A DNA stretch of 64,000 nucleotides from Dechloromonas sp. HYN0024 (GCF_003441615.1 NZ_CP031842.1:1568501-1632500), one strand, 5' to 3'. Shown: positions 49,536 to 59,683, counted from the stretch's first letter. Numbers and translations: made by a program. Notes: generated by a model not told the origin, from the letters alone.

Positions 49536-49556
49536 CACCGGCAACATCGCAGGCAA

Positions 49557-49595
49557 AAAAAATCCTCATCAGCCAACGGCTCATGAGGATTTTTT
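49557..49595 (+). terminator. Rho-independent terminator after smpB
   Basis: Thirteen-base arms (49557-49569 and 49583-49595, core ATCCTCAT/ATGAGGAT) and a T-run on the plus strand; the symmetrical A-run means it may also serve the convergent tRNA-Asp transcript. Confidence 0.85.
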
Positions 49596-49600
49596 AATGC

Positions 49601-49677
49601 TGGCGGAGTGGACGGGACTCGAACCCGCGACCCCCGGCGTGACAGGCCGGTATTCTAACCAACTGAACTACCACTCC
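49601..49677 (-). tRNA. tRNA-Asp (anticodon GTC)
   Basis: On the minus strand a full 77-base cloverleaf: acceptor GGAGTGG pairing with CCACTCC, D-loop AGTTCAGTTGGTTAGAA, anticodon stem CCGGC around CTGTCAC with GTC, T-arm GCGGGTTCGAGTCCCGT, discriminator G and encoded CCA. The sequence is close to the proteobacterial tRNA-Asp consensus. Confidence 0.97.
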
Positions 49678-49795
49678 GCATCGTGACGCCTGACCAGGTC
49701 CGGCTGCAACGAGCGGCGAATAATAGCATAGGCCAATGGTTCCCGGTCGCCCGCTGCGACTACAATTTGACGTTTTCAGCCGGGCAATGGAAACG

Positions 49796-51409
49796 ATGAC
49801 CGATACCGGATCGCTCAACTTCAGCTGGTCGCAGGCGATGATTGCCGGCTTTGTCGCTGCTAGGGTCTCGCAAGCCGTGATTTCACCCGGCTCGCGCTCA
49901 ACTCCCCTGGCGCTGGCCATGTTGCGCCAACCCCGGCTGCGTTGCCATATTGTTGTGGATGAGCGCAGCGCAGCCTTTTTCGCGCTCGGTATCGCCAAAT
50001 CCAGCCAGCGACCAGTGCTCGTACTCGCCACCTCGGGAACGGCCCCGGCCAACTGGTTACCGGCCGTCGTCGAGGCCAGCCAGTCGGACGTTCCGCTGCT
50101 TTTTGTTTCTGCCGACCGCCCGCCCGAACACCAGGGTTGCGGCGCCAATCAAACGATCGACCAAATCGGGCTATTCGGCAGCCATGTTCGGGCCAGCCAC
50201 GCCCTTGGCGCCCCACATGCCGAATTCGATCCGGCTTACCTCTACCAACTCGCCGCCCGTGCCTGCGAGCAGGCCTGTTGGCCGCACCCCGGCCCGGTCC
50301 ATATCAACCAGCCCTTCCGCGAACCTTTGGTGCCCATGGCCGGGACAACCGATATCGTCATTCCCGACACCCTTCGCGCCTCCCACGCTGCCGGGCAGCC
50401 CTCCCCCGACGATATTCGCGACCTGGCCAGCCGCATCAGCGGCCGGCCGGGCATCATCGTCTGCGGCGAAATACCGTCCCGACGGCACAACGCAGAAGCC
50501 ATTGCCGCCCTGGCCGAGCGCCTGGCTTGCCCGATCCTCGCCGAGCCGCTGTCCGGCCTGCGCTATGGCCCGCATGACCGCTCCCGACTTTGCGTCCGCT
50601 ACAACGACTGGCTGGTCAACCACGCCTTCATCGACGGGCACAGGCCAGAATGGGTTTTACGTTTCGGCGCTTTCCCGGTCACCCGCCACCTGCAAAACCT
50701 GGTTGGGGCAATAGCAGAAACGCACGCCCTCATAGACCCATTGCCACGCTGGACCGATCCTGTGCATCGCCTGACGCATCTGCTGCGCGCCGAGCCTGCC
50801 GATGTCTGCTTCGCCCTGCTGAGCGAGGCCCTCAGACCTGCACCGGATGACTGGCAGGCGGCCTTTGCCGGGCAGGAACGGCTTGCCGCCGGACGCGCCG
50901 AGGCCGGACACATCGAGGCACTGATCAATGCAATCCCGGACGGCACGCCGCTCTTCATCGGTAACTCAATGGCGATTCGTCAGCTCGATACCTGTTCCGG
51001 CAGTGGCCCCCAGCCCATATGCTTTTACGGCAACCGGGGCGCCAGTGGCATCGATGGCAACGTCTCGACAGCGATGGGCATTGCAGCCGACCACGGTAGC
51101 GTGGTCGCCCTTATCGGTGACCTCACCTGCCAGCATGATCTTGGGGGACTGGCCCTTGCCCAGGGCCAAAATGCCGTGATCGTCGTCGTCAATAATGGGG
51201 GCGGCGGCATCTTCGAACACCTGCCCCAGCGTGATTTACCGGAATTCGAGCAAGGCTGGCGCACCCCGCAGGCGATCAGTTTCGAACATGCGGCGCTGAC
51301 TTTCGGCCTCGCCTTTGCCCGCGCCAAATCCCTTGATGCATTCTGCAACCAATTAACTGCAGCATTTACCGCAGGCGGTCCGCATCTGATCGAACTGAGG
51401 CTGCCCTGA
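49796..51409 (+). CDS. menD: Menaquinone-pathway SEPHCHC synthase
   Basis: Thiamine-diphosphate enzyme that joins isochorismate and 2-oxoglutarate, the first committed step of menaquinone synthesis. The roughly 537-residue protein has FVAARVSQAVISPGSRSTPL, ADRPPEHQGCGANQTIDQ, the ThDP region GNRGASGIDGNVSTAMGIAA then GDLTCQHDLGG, and VVNNGGGGIFEHLP. ATG 49796 (MTDTGSLNFSW) or 49787 could be the start. No other men gene is nearby. It is followed by queF after a 24-base gap. Confidence 0.9.
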   Translation: MTDTGSLNFSWSQAMIAGFVAARVSQAVISPGSRSTPLALAMLRQPRLRCHIVVDERSAAFFALGIAKSSQRPVLVLATSGTAPANWLPAVVEASQSDVPLLFVSADRPPEHQGCGANQTIDQIGLFGSHVRASHALGAPHAEFDPAYLYQLAARACEQACWPHPGPVHINQPFREPLVPMAGTTDIVIPDTLRASHAAGQPSPDDIRDLASRISGRPGIIVCGEIPSRRHNAEAIAALAERLACPILAEPLSGLRYGPHDRSRLCVRYNDWLVNHAFIDGHRPEWVLRFGAFPVTRHLQNLVGAIAETHALIDPLPRWTDPVHRLTHLLRAEPADVCFALLSEALRPAPDDWQAAFAGQERLAAGRAEAGHIEALINAIPDGTPLFIGNSMAIRQLDTCSGSGPQPICFYGNRGASGIDGNVSTAMGIAADHGSVVALIGDLTCQHDLGGLALAQGQNAVIVVVNNGGGGIFEHLPQRDLPEFEQGWRTPQAISFEHAALTFGLAFARAKSLDAFCNQLTAAFTAGGPHLIELRLP

Positions 51410-51433
51410 GGCCATGCGGTAAAATCAGCCCCC

Positions 51434-52282
51434 ATGAATTCGCCGAACGATACGACCGACCCGAGCCACGCTTCGCCTTTGGGCAAGACCACGGAATACC
51501 AGAGCCACTACGCCCCGACGTTGCTCTACCCCATCCCACGCCAGCTCAAGCGCAGTGAACTCGGCATTGCCGACAACGCCCTGCCTTTCGTCGGCGAGGA
51601 TCTGTGGAACGCCTACGAATTATCCTGGCTCAATCCCAGAGGCAAACCCGTCGTTGCCGTCGGCACTTTTCGCGTTCCTGCCGACAGCCCGAACCTGATC
51701 GAATCGAAGTCCTTCAAGCTCTACTTGAACTCCCTCAACCAGACGTGCTTTGCCGATGCCGATACAGTGACCGCCACCCTGGCCCGTGACCTGTCGGCAG
51801 CCGCCGGAAAGCCAGTTGATGTTCAGCTCGAGCCCCTTAGCCAAACCCCCCGGGCGGTAATCGGCATTCCCCAGGGAGTTTGCCTCGACGATCTCGATAT
51901 CGTGTGCGACCGCTACCAGCCGGCCCCCGACCTTCTGACCACGCAAGCCGGTGATATCGTTGATGAAACGCTGTATTCCCATCTGCTCAAATCCAATTGC
52001 CTGGTCACCGGCCAGCCAGACTGGGCGATGGTCGTCATCCGCTATCGTGGCCAACCCATCGACCGCGCCGGGCTCCTGCGCTACATCGTGTCCTTCCGCG
52101 ATCACAATGAATTCCACGAACAGTGCGTCGAGCGCATTTTCACCGACATTCAAAAACACTGTGCCCCGGAAAAACTGGCGGTCCACGCCCGCTACACCCG
52201 CCGCGGTGGCCTCGACATCAACCCCTTCCGCAGCACCGGCGACTACGCCGCGCCCGACAACACGCGCGAAATCCGCCAGTAA
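51434..52282 (+). CDS. queF: NADPH-dependent 7-cyano-7-deazaguanine reductase, long (bimodular) type
   Basis: Reduces preQ0 to preQ1 for queuosine synthesis in tRNA. The 282 residues correspond to the two-module E. coli-like form. The QueF motif region is ESKSFKLYLNSLNQTCF, the catalytic cysteine is in LLKSNCLVTGQPDWAMVVI, and FRDHNEFHEQCVERIF is the substrate glutamate region. It lies between menD and mutS. Confidence 0.95.
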   Translation: MNSPNDTTDPSHASPLGKTTEYQSHYAPTLLYPIPRQLKRSELGIADNALPFVGEDLWNAYELSWLNPRGKPVVAVGTFRVPADSPNLIESKSFKLYLNSLNQTCFADADTVTATLARDLSAAAGKPVDVQLEPLSQTPRAVIGIPQGVCLDDLDIVCDRYQPAPDLLTTQAGDIVDETLYSHLLKSNCLVTGQPDWAMVVIRYRGQPIDRAGLLRYIVSFRDHNEFHEQCVERIFTDIQKHCAPEKLAVHARYTRRGGLDINPFRSTGDYAAPDNTREIRQ

Positions 52283-52301
52283 GCACGAATAAGAAAACAA
52301 C

Positions 52302-54884
52302 ATGGTTAAAGACACCGCGCCCGACCTGTCCAAACACACCCCGATGATGCGCCAGTATCTGGCACTCAAGGCGAATCATCCGAACACCCTGCTGTTCTAC
52401 CGGATGGGCGACTTCTACGAGCTTTTTCATGAGGATGCGGAAAAGGCAGCACGCCTGCTCGATATCACGCTGACCACACGCGGGCAGTCGGCCGGGGTGC
52501 CGATCAAGATGTGCGGCATACCTTTCCATTCGCTGGAACCCTACCTGGCCCGCCTGGTCAAGCTCGGCGAATCGGCGGTGATCTGTGAGCAAATCGGCGA
52601 TCCGGCCACCAGCAAGGGGCCGGTCGAACGGGCTGTGGCGCGTATCGTGACGCCCGGCACATTGACTGATGCGGCACTGATCGACGACAAGCAGGACATC
52701 TGGCTGCTCGCCGTCACCACCCTGCGCAACACTGCCGGCCTGGCCCGCCTCAATCTGGCGAGTGGCGAGTTCGTCCTGCTCGAAGTCGCGGCCGACCAGA
52801 TTCCAGCGACGCTGGAGCGCATTCGCCCGGCCGAAATCCTTTACCCGGAGAGCTGGACGCCGAATTTCGGCATGGATGTCGCCCGCACCCGGCAACCGGA
52901 CTGGTATTTCGAATTCGACTCGGCACGCCGCCTGCTCTGCGAACAATTCGAAGTCGCCTCGCTCGCCGGTTTCGGAGCAGAAGGCCTCAAGCCGTCCATC
53001 GCCGCGGCTGGCGCCCTTTTGCAATACGCGCAGGCGACGCAAGCCGGCAAGCTGAGCCATTTACGTGGTCTGACTGTCGAGATCGAAGCTGCCTATCTCG
53101 GCCTCGACCTCGCCACGCGGCGCAATCTGGAACTGACCGAAACCCTGCGCGGACAAGCGTCGCCGACCCTCTTTTCGCTGCTCGACAACTGCGTCACCAG
53201 CATGGGCTCACGCCTACTCCGCCACAGTCTGCACCACCCCCTGCGTGAACGCGACCTCCCGGCAGCGCGCCACGGTGCCGTCGAATACCTGCTGGATGAC
53301 TACGGACGACTGGCTGGCGAGTCGCGCAAAAACCTGCGCGGCATTGCCGACATCGAGCGCATTGCCGGCCGCATCGCCTTGCGCAATGCCCGCCCGCGCG
53401 ATCTGGCCAGCTTGCGCGAATCACTGGCTCGCCTCGACACCCTGCGCGGTCCACTGGCCAGTGCCGTGTCGCCCTTGGTCGGCCAGTTGTTTGCCGATCT
53501 CGAGACGCCGCTAGCGGCCCTCGATCTGCTCGTGCGTTCGATCGCTGCCGAGCCCGCCGCCCAGATCCGCGACGGAGGGGTCATTGCGCCGGGTTACGAC
53601 GCTGATCTGGACGAATACCGCTCGCTCAACGACAACTGCGGCGCCTACCTGGTCGACATGGAAGCCCGCGAACGTGAACGCAGCGGCATTGCCAGCCTCA
53701 AGGTCGAATACAACAAGGTGCATGGCTTCTACATTGAAGTCACCCATGCCAACACCGACAAGATCCCCGAGGACTACCGCCGTCGGCAAACGTTGAAAAA
53801 TGCCGAGCGCTACATCACGCCTGAACTGAAGGCCTTCGAGGACAAGGCACTGTCGGCGCAGGAACGTGCCCTGGCCCGCGAGAAAATGCTCTACGAGGCG
53901 ATCCTCAACGAACTTCAGCCGGTGGTCCCGACCCTGCAAAGCATCGCCCGAGCGGTTGCCCACCTCGACCTGCTGGCCGGTTTCGCCGAAACAGCCTTGA
54001 AACGCAACTGGTGCCAGCCGGAATTTTCTGCCGAGATTGGTCTGGCCGTCGAAGGTGGCCGCCATCCGGTGGTTGAAGGCGAACTGGCGAACCAGGCCGA
54101 AACCTTCATCGCCAACGACTGCCAACTGGCCGAAAGCCGCCGCCTGCTGCTGATAACCGGCCCCAATATGGGTGGCAAATCGACCTACATGCGCCAGGTC
54201 GCGCTGATCGCCCTGCTCGCCCACATCGGCTGCTATGTGCCGGCCGACCGTTGCGTCCTCGGCCCGCTCGACCGCATCTTCACCCGCATCGGCGCTTCCG
54301 ACGACCTCGCCTCGGGGCGTTCGACCTTCATGGTCGAAATGACCGAAGCCGCCGCCATCCTCCACCATGCCACCGCCAACAGCCTCGTCCTGATGGACGA
54401 AATCGGGCGCGGCACCTCGACCTTCGACGGCATGGCCCTGGCCTTCGCCATCCTCCGTCACCTCATCGACAAGAACCGCTGCCTGACGCTATTCGCCACG
54501 CACTACTTCGAAATGACCCGGCTGTCGCACGAATACGGCGAACTGGCCAACGTCCATCTGGGTGCCGTCGAACACAATGACCGCATCGTCTTCATGCACG
54601 CCGTCGAAGAAGGCCCGGCCAACCAGAGCTACGGTATTCAGGTTGCCGCCCTCGCCGGCATTCCGACCGCTGTTGTTCGTGCTGCCCGCAAGCAGTTGCG
54701 AGAATTCGAACAACGCGCCACGGTCGACCCGCTGCAACCCGACCTTTTCGCTCAGGGCGGCCCCGAGCCGGCCGAACCTGAGCCGCACCCGGCCCTCGAT
54801 CAACTGGCCAGCATCGACCCGGATGCCCTGACGCCCCGTGAAGCGCTCGATGCCCTGTACGCCCTGAAAGGGCTGCTGCGGTGA
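52302..54884 (+). CDS. mutS: DNA mismatch repair protein MutS
   Basis: Recognises mismatches and recruits MutL. The 860-residue protein has the mismatch-reading Phe-x-Glu region ([20 protein letters not shown]), connector, lever and clamp regions, and the ABC-type ATPase: Walker [34 protein letters not shown] and [19 protein letters not shown]-terminal helical tail for tetramer formation is present. Its stop overlaps the next gene's GTG (GTGA). Confidence 0.98.
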   Translation: MVKDTAPDLSKHTPMMRQYLALKANHPNTLLFYRMGDFYELFHEDAEKAARLLDITLTTRGQSAGVPIKMCGIPFHSLEPYLARLVKLGESAVICEQIGDPATSKGPVERAVARIVTPGTLTDAALIDDKQDIWLLAVTTLRNTAGLARLNLASGEFVLLEVAADQIPATLERIRPAEILYPESWTPNFGMDVARTRQPDWYFEFDSARRLLCEQFEVASLAGFGAEGLKPSIAAAGALLQYAQATQAGKLSHLRGLTVEIEAAYLGLDLATRRNLELTETLRGQASPTLFSLLDNCVTSMGSRLLRHSLHHPLRERDLPAARHGAVEYLLDDYGRLAGESRKNLRGIADIERIAGRIALRNARPRDLASLRESLARLDTLRGPLASAVSPLVGQLFADLETPLAALDLLVRSIAAEPAAQIRDGGVIAPGYDADLDEYRSLNDNCGAYLVDMEARERERSGIASLKVEYNKVHGFYIEVTHANTDKIPEDYRRRQTLKNAERYITPELKAFEDKALSAQERALAREKMLYEAILNELQPVVPTLQSIARAVAHLDLLAGFAETALKRNWCQPEFSAEIGLAVEGGRHPVVEGELANQAETFIANDCQLAESRRLLLITGPNMGGKSTYMRQVALIALLAHIGCYVPADRCVLGPLDRIFTRIGASDDLASGRSTFMVEMTEAAAILHHATANSLVLMDEIGRGTSTFDGMALAFAILRHLIDKNRCLTLFATHYFEMTRLSHEYGELANVHLGAVEHNDRIVFMHAVEEGPANQSYGIQVAALAGIPTAVVRAARKQLREFEQRATVDPLQPDLFAQGGPEPAEPEPHPALDQLASIDPDALTPREALDALYALKGLLR

Positions 54885-55846
54885 ATTCAGGCTGGGCGAT
54901 ACGCAGGGGCTGCCGCCGCCCTGCGCTCACACTGGCTATCGCCGCCGCCCTGTTTAGCAGCCTAAGCCCGGCCACAGCCGAAACCTGGCGCTTTGCACTG
55001 ATCGGCGACACGCCCTATACCGCTTACGAGCGGGCCGAGCTGCCGAAAATGCTCGAGGCCATCGCCGACCATCATGTCGAATTCGTCGCCCATGTCGGCG
55101 ACTTCAAGAATGGCCAGACACCCTGTGATGATCAGCGTTTCGCCGATCGGCAACAGCTCTTCAATGCCTCCCGCGCTCCCTTCGTCTATGTGCCCGGCGA
55201 CAACGAATGGACCGATTGCGCCCGACAATCCTGCGGTGGCTACGATCCCGTTGAGCGCCTGCAAAAACTGCGCAGCCTTTTCTGGGCTGATGGCCTCTCC
55301 CTCGGCCGCAAGAAAATTGCCCTTGAGCGGCAGCCTGGCGAATATGCCGAACACAGCCGCTTCCGGCTCGGCCCCGTCCTTTTTGTCACCCTTAATCTGC
55401 CTGGCGACGACAATCACCGGAGCAAAAGCCGCGACCCTCGGCCGGAGTTTCTGGCCAGAAACCCGGTCGTCGTCGAATGGCTGCGCGACAGTTTCAAACT
55501 GGCCCGACAGGAAAAACTGGCCGGGGTCGTCCTGCTTTTCCAGGCCAATCCGGCCTTTCCCCACTTCAATCAGGGTTTGGTCCACGATGGCTTTCGTGAC
55601 TTCCTCACCACCCTGCGCGATGAAACGGCCAGCTTTTCCGGCCAGGTCGTCGCGGTACACGGTGATTCGCACATCAACCGCATTGACCAGCCCATGCGCG
55701 ATGCCCACGGTAGAACGATGCGCAACTTTGTCCGCGTCGAAACCTTCGGCTACCCCTTCATGGGCTGGACGCACGGCGTGATCGATAGCGACTTGCCAAC
55801 CCTGTTCCGATTCGAAAACCACCCCTGGCCACCGAGACAACCATAA
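54881..55846 (+). CDS. Secreted calcineurin-like phosphoesterase
   Basis: A 321-residue exported metallophosphoesterase. The signal peptide ([18 protein letters not shown]) follows a basic N-terminus. Metal-binding motifs of the family: [30 protein letters not shown], and [13 protein letters not shown]. The start is GTG at 54881, overlapping the mutS stop by four bases. Substrate unknown; such enzymes hydrolyse phosphomonoesters or nucleotides. Confidence 0.88.
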   Translation: MNSGWAIRRGCRRPALTLAIAAALFSSLSPATAETWRFALIGDTPYTAYERAELPKMLEAIADHHVEFVAHVGDFKNGQTPCDDQRFADRQQLFNASRAPFVYVPGDNEWTDCARQSCGGYDPVERLQKLRSLFWADGLSLGRKKIALERQPGEYAEHSRFRLGPVLFVTLNLPGDDNHRSKSRDPRPEFLARNPVVVEWLRDSFKLARQEKLAGVVLLFQANPAFPHFNQGLVHDGFRDFLTTLRDETASFSGQVVAVHGDSHINRIDQPMRDAHGRTMRNFVRVETFGYPFMGWTHGVIDSDLPTLFRFENHPWPPRQP

Positions 55847-55848
55847 AA

Positions 55849-55870
55849 AATGCCCGCCGAAGCGGGCATT
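55849..55870 (-). terminator. Rho-independent terminator after slyD
   Basis: Nine-base arms AATGCCCGC (55849-55857) and GCGGGCATT (55862-55870) around a CGAA loop; on the minus strand a run of six T follows. It lies 24 bases beyond slyD and just after the phosphoesterase stop. Confidence 0.85.
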
Positions 55871-55893
55871 CCCGATGAGATACTGGCGACCGC

Positions 55894-56394
55894 TTAGTGG
55901 CAGCCTTCCTCGTCATCATCACCGCCATGGACGTGGCCGTGTTCGATTTCTTCGGCGCTGGCCGGACGAATGGCCGTCACCGTGCAGGTAAACACCAGGG
56001 CCATGCCGGCCAGGGGGTGATTGCCGTCGAGAACGACCTTGTCATCGGCGATGTCGGTGACGCGATAAATCACGAAATCGTCGTCATCGCCTTCTTCCGG
56101 GCCGCCTTCGAACTGCATGCCGACCTCGAGCTCCTTGGGGAAATCCTTGCGTGGCTCGATCTGTACCATCTCGGCATCGTAGTCACCGAAAGCCTCATCC
56201 GGCTGCAGCTTGACCTTGACCGATTCGCCGACCTTCTTGCCCTGCAGGGCTTCCTCGATCAGCGGGAAAATGTCGTCGTAACCACCATGCAGGTATACCA
56301 GCGGCTCACGGCCTTCATCGACCACTTCGCCATCGGGATCGGTGACGTGGTAATCGAGGGTGATGACGGAATTCTTGGAAACCTGCTCGTTCAT
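55894..56394 (-). CDS. slyD: FKBP-type peptidyl-prolyl isomerase, SlyD-like
   Basis: A 166-residue prolyl isomerase and chaperone. The FKBP part is ITLDYHVTDPDGEVVDEGRE and GYDDIFPLIEEALQGKKVGE, with the inserted IF chaperone flap in the middle (DAEMVQIEPRKDFPKELEVG). The short C-terminal tail HGHVHGGDDDEEGCH could bind nickel or other metals as in SlyD, but it is much shorter than in E. coli. The 261 bases upstream, to the nifS stop, hold its promoter region and the nifS terminator. Confidence 0.9.
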   Translation of the reverse strand: MNEQVSKNSVITLDYHVTDPDGEVVDEGREPLVYLHGGYDDIFPLIEEALQGKKVGESVKVKLQPDEAFGDYDAEMVQIEPRKDFPKELEVGMQFEGGPEEGDDDDFVIYRVTDIADDKVVLDGNHPLAGMALVFTCTVTAIRPASAEEIEHGHVHGGDDDEEGCH

Positions 56395-56598
56395 TTTGTA
56401 TGGGTCCTAGTGTCGGTGGGTGTTTCCGGCGTTTCGGGTGCACGATTGCGTGCCTTGGTGAAAAATTCACTGACCGGTGTGACAGCCAATTCTACCATTT
56501 CAGCCCGCAGGTAGCCTGCCCCGGAGCTTGCGGAACAAATGAAAGCGAAGGATTCGCCATGCTGGCCGGCAACCTGGTACGGCACGAAGGCGAAAAAA

Positions 56599-56622
56599 AG
56601 CCCCGGAATCGCTTCCGGGGCT
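56599..56622 (-). terminator. Rho-independent terminator after nifS
   Basis: Ten-base arms AGCCCCGGAA (56599-56608) and TTCCGGGGCT (56613-56622), loop TCGC; a run of seven T follows on the minus strand. It ends the iscA(nif)-nifU-nifS transcript. Confidence 0.9.
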
Positions 56623-56655
56623 AACCGAGGTTACTGCAGAGAGAAAGCTTGGCCG

Positions 56656-57864
56656 TCAGGCGTAGGTCGGGGCGAATGCCGCTTCGGGATTGGTCGCCGG
56701 CCCCTTGTCGGTCCAGTACGGTGAAAGCTTGCGCAACTGGGCGACGATAGGTGGCACGGCTTCGATGACGCGGTCGATTTCCGCTTCGGTGTTATAGACC
56801 GACAGCGAGAAACGGATCGTCCCGTGTGCAGCGGTGTAGGGAATGCCCATCGCCCGCATAACGTGCGAGGGCTCAAGCGAACCGGATGTGCAGGCCGAAC
56901 CCGAACTGCCGGCAATACCCATCTTGTTGAGCAGCAAGAGAATGGCTTCGCCTTCGATGTACTCGAAAGCAATATTGCTGGTGTTGGGCAGGCGGTTCGT
57001 CACATCACCGGTCGGGAAGCAGTGCGTCACCTGACTGAGGATGCCTTTTTCCAACTTGTCGCGTAGGCGGCGGACCTCTGTGTTTTCCACCTCCATTTTC
57101 TGCATGGCCAACTCGCACGCCATGCCGAGGCCAACGATGGAGGCCGAATTCTCGGTCCCGGCGCGGCGCCCGCGCTCCTGGTGACCGCCACGCAGCAGCG
57201 GACGGAAGCGGCAGCCCCGGCGCAGGTAAAGGACACCGATGCCTTTGGGTGCATGCAGCTTGTGACCGGACAACGACAGCATGTCGATCTTGCTGTTCTT
57301 GAGGTCGATGGGAATCTTGCCCACTGCCTGCACTGCATCGGTGTGGAACATGATGCCCTTGGCGGCAGCCAGTTCGGCCATGTCGACCACCGGGAAGATG
57401 GTGCCTGTTTCATTATTCGCCCACATCACCGAAACGACGGCGACACGGTCATTCAACAGGGACTTGTATTCGTCCATGTCAATGCGGCCTTTCTTGTCCA
57501 CCTTGAGCTTGTGGACGACATAGCCCTCTTTCTCCAACCACTCGCAGAGCGTCAGGATGGCCGGATGCTCGACATTGGTGGTGATTACCGTATTGCGGTC
57601 GGGCTGCGCCTTGAGCGCCGAGAGTATGGCCGTCGAGTCGGACTCGGTGCCGCAGGAGGTAAAGATGATTTCCGAGTCATGCTCGGCCCCGAGCAGCGCC
57701 TGAACCTGGCTGCGCGCCTTCTTCAGCGCCTTGCCGACTTCACTGCCGAAGGCGTGGATCGACGAGGCATTGCCGAAATGCTCAGTGAAGAACGGGAGCA
57801 TGGCCTGGACCACGGCGGGATCGCAGCGCGTGGTGGCATTGTTGTCCAGATAGATCGGTTCCAT
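56656..57864 (-). CDS. nifS: Nitrogenase-specific cysteine desulfurase
   Basis: PLP enzyme that supplies sulfur to NifU for nitrogenase clusters. The 402-residue protein starts MEPIYLDNNATTRCDPAVVQ, the NifS-type N-terminus; the PLP lysine lies in LSLSGHKLHAPKGIGVLYL and the catalytic cysteine in [21 protein letters not shown] 57864 has AAAGGA upstream; the longer frame runs into the nifU gap and is not supported. It is the last gene before a strong terminator and the third desulfurase in the window. Confidence 0.95.
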   Translation of the reverse strand: MEPIYLDNNATTRCDPAVVQAMLPFFTEHFGNASSIHAFGSEVGKALKKARSQVQALLGAEHDSEIIFTSCGTESDSTAILSALKAQPDRNTVITTNVEHPAILTLCEWLEKEGYVVHKLKVDKKGRIDMDEYKSLLNDRVAVVSVMWANNETGTIFPVVDMAELAAAKGIMFHTDAVQAVGKIPIDLKNSKIDMLSLSGHKLHAPKGIGVLYLRRGCRFRPLLRGGHQERGRRAGTENSASIVGLGMACELAMQKMEVENTEVRRLRDKLEKGILSQVTHCFPTGDVTNRLPNTSNIAFEYIEGEAILLLLNKMGIAGSSGSACTSGSLEPSHVMRAMGIPYTAAHGTIRFSLSVYNTEAEIDRVIEAVPPIVAQLRKLSPYWTDKGPATNPEAAFAPTYA

Positions 57865-57908
57865 GGCACAGTCCTTTGGGTTCTCTGTTGGGATTGGGGA
57901 CTTGGTAT

Positions 57909-58805
57909 TTATGCTTCGACCGGCATGTGGGACGACGGCAGCACCTGCACCAGTTCGCCCAGCGTTTCGATCATCTTCTGCTGAATGCCGCCCAGAGTCG
58001 CTGCTTCCATCATGCAACCGGAACAGGCGCCCTTGAGGTGCACATAGATTTTCTTGCCCTGCACATCGGCCAGTTCGACATCACCGTGGTCGCGCTGGAG
58101 CATCGGGCGAACGGATTCGAGAACCTCCTCGATCTTCTTGATCTTCTGCACCAGGGTCAGCTTGGTCGACGGCGGCTTCGGTGCTTCCGGTGTCGCCGGG
58201 CAAGCCGGCGGCGGCGAGACTTCGCCGGGACCGGCACGGTCAGCCTTGACCTTGGCGAGAATTTCCTCGATGCCTTCGTGGCAGGCAGCGCAGCCGCCAC
58301 CAGCCTTGGTGTAGAAAGTGACTTCCTCGACGGTATGCAGATCGTTGGCCTTGACCACATCCTCGATCATCACGGCATCGATGGCGAAGCACTTGCAGAT
58401 CAGCGCGCCCTCTTCATGATCATCCGACCATTCCTCGCCCCGGTAGTTGGCGATGGCAGCCTGCAGGGCTTCGCGCCCCATGACTGAGCAGTGCATCTTT
58501 TCCGGCGGCAGGCCGTCGAGATAGTCGGCAATGTTCTGGTTGGAGACTTCGAGCGCCTGGTCGAGCGTCATGCCCTTGACCATTTCGGTCAGTGCCGACG
58601 ACGAGGCGATGGCCGAGCCGCAGCCGAAGGTCTGAAAATGGGCGTCGAGGATGATCTCGGTTTCCGGCTCGACCTTGAGCATCAGGCGCAGCGCATCGCC
58701 GCACTGGATCGAACCGACGTCGCCGATACCATTCGCCTCTTCCAGCGGACCTGAATTGCGCGGGTTGAAGAAGTGTTCGCGAACCTTGTCTGAATATTCC
58801 CACAT
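57909..58805 (-). CDS. nifU: Nitrogenase Fe-S scaffold NifU
   Basis: Modular scaffold that assembles [4Fe-4S] clusters for NifH and other nitrogenase parts. The 298 residues hold all three modules: N-terminal IscU-like ([33 protein letters not shown]), a central [2Fe-2S] ferredoxin-like part ([21 protein letters not shown]), and after a Pro-rich linker the C-terminal Nfu domain ([17 protein letters not shown]). Lies between iscA(nif) and nifS. Confidence 0.96.
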   Translation of the reverse strand: MWEYSDKVREHFFNPRNSGPLEEANGIGDVGSIQCGDALRLMLKVEPETEIILDAHFQTFGCGSAIASSSALTEMVKGMTLDQALEVSNQNIADYLDGLPPEKMHCSVMGREALQAAIANYRGEEWSDDHEEGALICKCFAIDAVMIEDVVKANDLHTVEEVTFYTKAGGGCAACHEGIEEILAKVKADRAGPGEVSPPPACPATPEAPKPPSTKLTLVQKIKKIEEVLESVRPMLQRDHGDVELADVQGKKIYVHLKGACSGCMMEAATLGGIQQKMIETLGELVQVLPSSHMPVEA

Positions 58806-58817
58806 GGCAAATGCTCC

Positions 58818-59141
58818 TTAAACCGAGAAAGAAGAGCCGCAGGAACACTGGGCGCTAGCGTTGGGGTTGTCGAACTTGAAACCGGTGTGGGTCAGCGTAT
58901 CGACGAAATCGACGGTGACGTTGTCGATCATCGGGAAGGTCATGGCATCGACCAGCAGCTTGACGCCATCGACTTCCATTTCCCAGTCATCCTCGGCCTT
59001 GTCGGATTCCAGCTTCATGCCGTATTGCAGGCCGGAGCAACCACCGCCGGAAATGGTCAGACGCAGCCCGATAACGGGGGTTTCGGAACCGCGAATGAAG
59101 CGTTGAACAGCCTTAACGGCAGCGGGGGTCAAATTGATCAT
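58818..59141 (-). CDS. A-type Fe-S carrier of the nif cluster (IscA-nif)
   Basis: A 107-residue A-type carrier with ligands in ISGGGCSGLQYGM and SAQCSCGSSFSV. It starts MINLTPAAVKAVQRFIRGSE, unlike the housekeeping iscA at 28144. The ATG has GGGAG eight bases upstream and is the first gene after a sigma-54/NifA-type promoter, followed by nifU and nifS. In other diazotrophs this gene is co-regulated with nitrogenase but not always essential. Confidence 0.92.
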   Translation of the reverse strand: MINLTPAAVKAVQRFIRGSETPVIGLRLTISGGGCSGLQYGMKLESDKAEDDWEMEVDGVKLLVDAMTFPMIDNVTVDFVDTLTHTGFKFDNPNASAQCSCGSSFSV

Positions 59142-59173
59142 GGCGATTCTCCCAGAGTAGATGGGCTAGTCAT

Positions 59174-59189
59174 TGCAAGCCCTGTGCCA
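59174..59189 (-). promoter_or_regulatory. Sigma-54 (RpoN) promoter of iscA(nif)-nifU-nifS
   Basis: On the minus strand TGGCAC-N5-TTGCA is an exact match to the -24/-12 consensus, with ten bases between the invariant GG and GC. It lies 33 bases before the iscA(nif) start codon. Confidence 0.85.
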
Positions 59190-59245
59190 TGCCAGAACCC
59201 TTTGCTAAGCTAATGAAATCATTGAATTGTTGCAGCGCAGCGCAT

Positions 59246-59261
59246 TGTCGCCTTTGCGACA
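59246..59261 (-). promoter_or_regulatory. NifA upstream activator site
   Basis: TGT-N10-ACA in a nearly perfect palindrome (TGTCGC...GCGACA). It lies about 70 bases upstream of the -24/-12 element, the usual distance for NifA activation by DNA looping, and just past the stop codon of the preceding gene. Confidence 0.8.
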
Positions 59262-59263
59262 AA

Positions 59264-59680
59264 TCAGCCAAGAACGTGTTCGTAGGCCCGGCGCAGCAGA
59301 TTGCGCTCAAGTTCGCTGAGCTGGCGCGACTCGGTGATGGCGATAAAGCGGGCATGGATGCGCTCAGCCGCGGCAAAAGGCGGATCGATGCCGACAAAGG
59401 CGGCGAGAAGAACCGGCAAATCACCCTCCGGCGTATCGACCCAGGCCTGAAAATCGGCCACCGGCTCGATGGCCCCCTCGGCCAGCCCGAGCTGGATTTC
59501 CGCCTCGCGGACGACCGCTGTCGGGTGAAACTGAATGGTTGGCGAATAGTCTTCGTCACGCAATGCCGACAGCGCCGGCAGCGGCTTGAAGGCGACGACA
59601 CCGGACCCCGGACAGAGAAAGCGGACACGGCCGCTGGTCGCCTGTTTGTGGAGGAGAATCAACCGGGGCAGGACAGTCAT
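59264..59680 (-). CDS. Unknown nif-cluster protein, 138 residues
   Basis: Soluble protein starting MTVLPRLILLHKQATSGRVR, with no domain I recognise. Visible features are an N-terminal strand-rich part with a cysteine (VRFLCPGSGVVAFKPLP), an acidic middle and a helical, Arg/Leu-rich C-terminus (ITESRQLSELERNLLRRAYE). It follows the 114-residue unknown gene by three bases and is the last gene of the nifE-to-here series. Its position after ferredoxin fdxB suggests a nitrogenase maturation or electron-supply role; this is inference. Confidence 0.75.
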   Translation of the reverse strand: MTVLPRLILLHKQATSGRVRFLCPGSGVVAFKPLPALSALRDEDYSPTIQFHPTAVVREAEIQLGLAEGAIEPVADFQAWVDTPEGDLPVLLAAFVGIDPPFAAAERIHARFIAITESRQLSELERNLLRRAYEHVLG

Positions 59681-59683
59681 CGT

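Noticed and set aside
56391..56585. 64-codon minus-strand frame overlapping the slyD start by ATGA
   Set aside because: GTG start directly after the nifS terminator with no ribosome site, and it occupies the space needed for the slyD promoter. A real small gene cannot be fully excluded.
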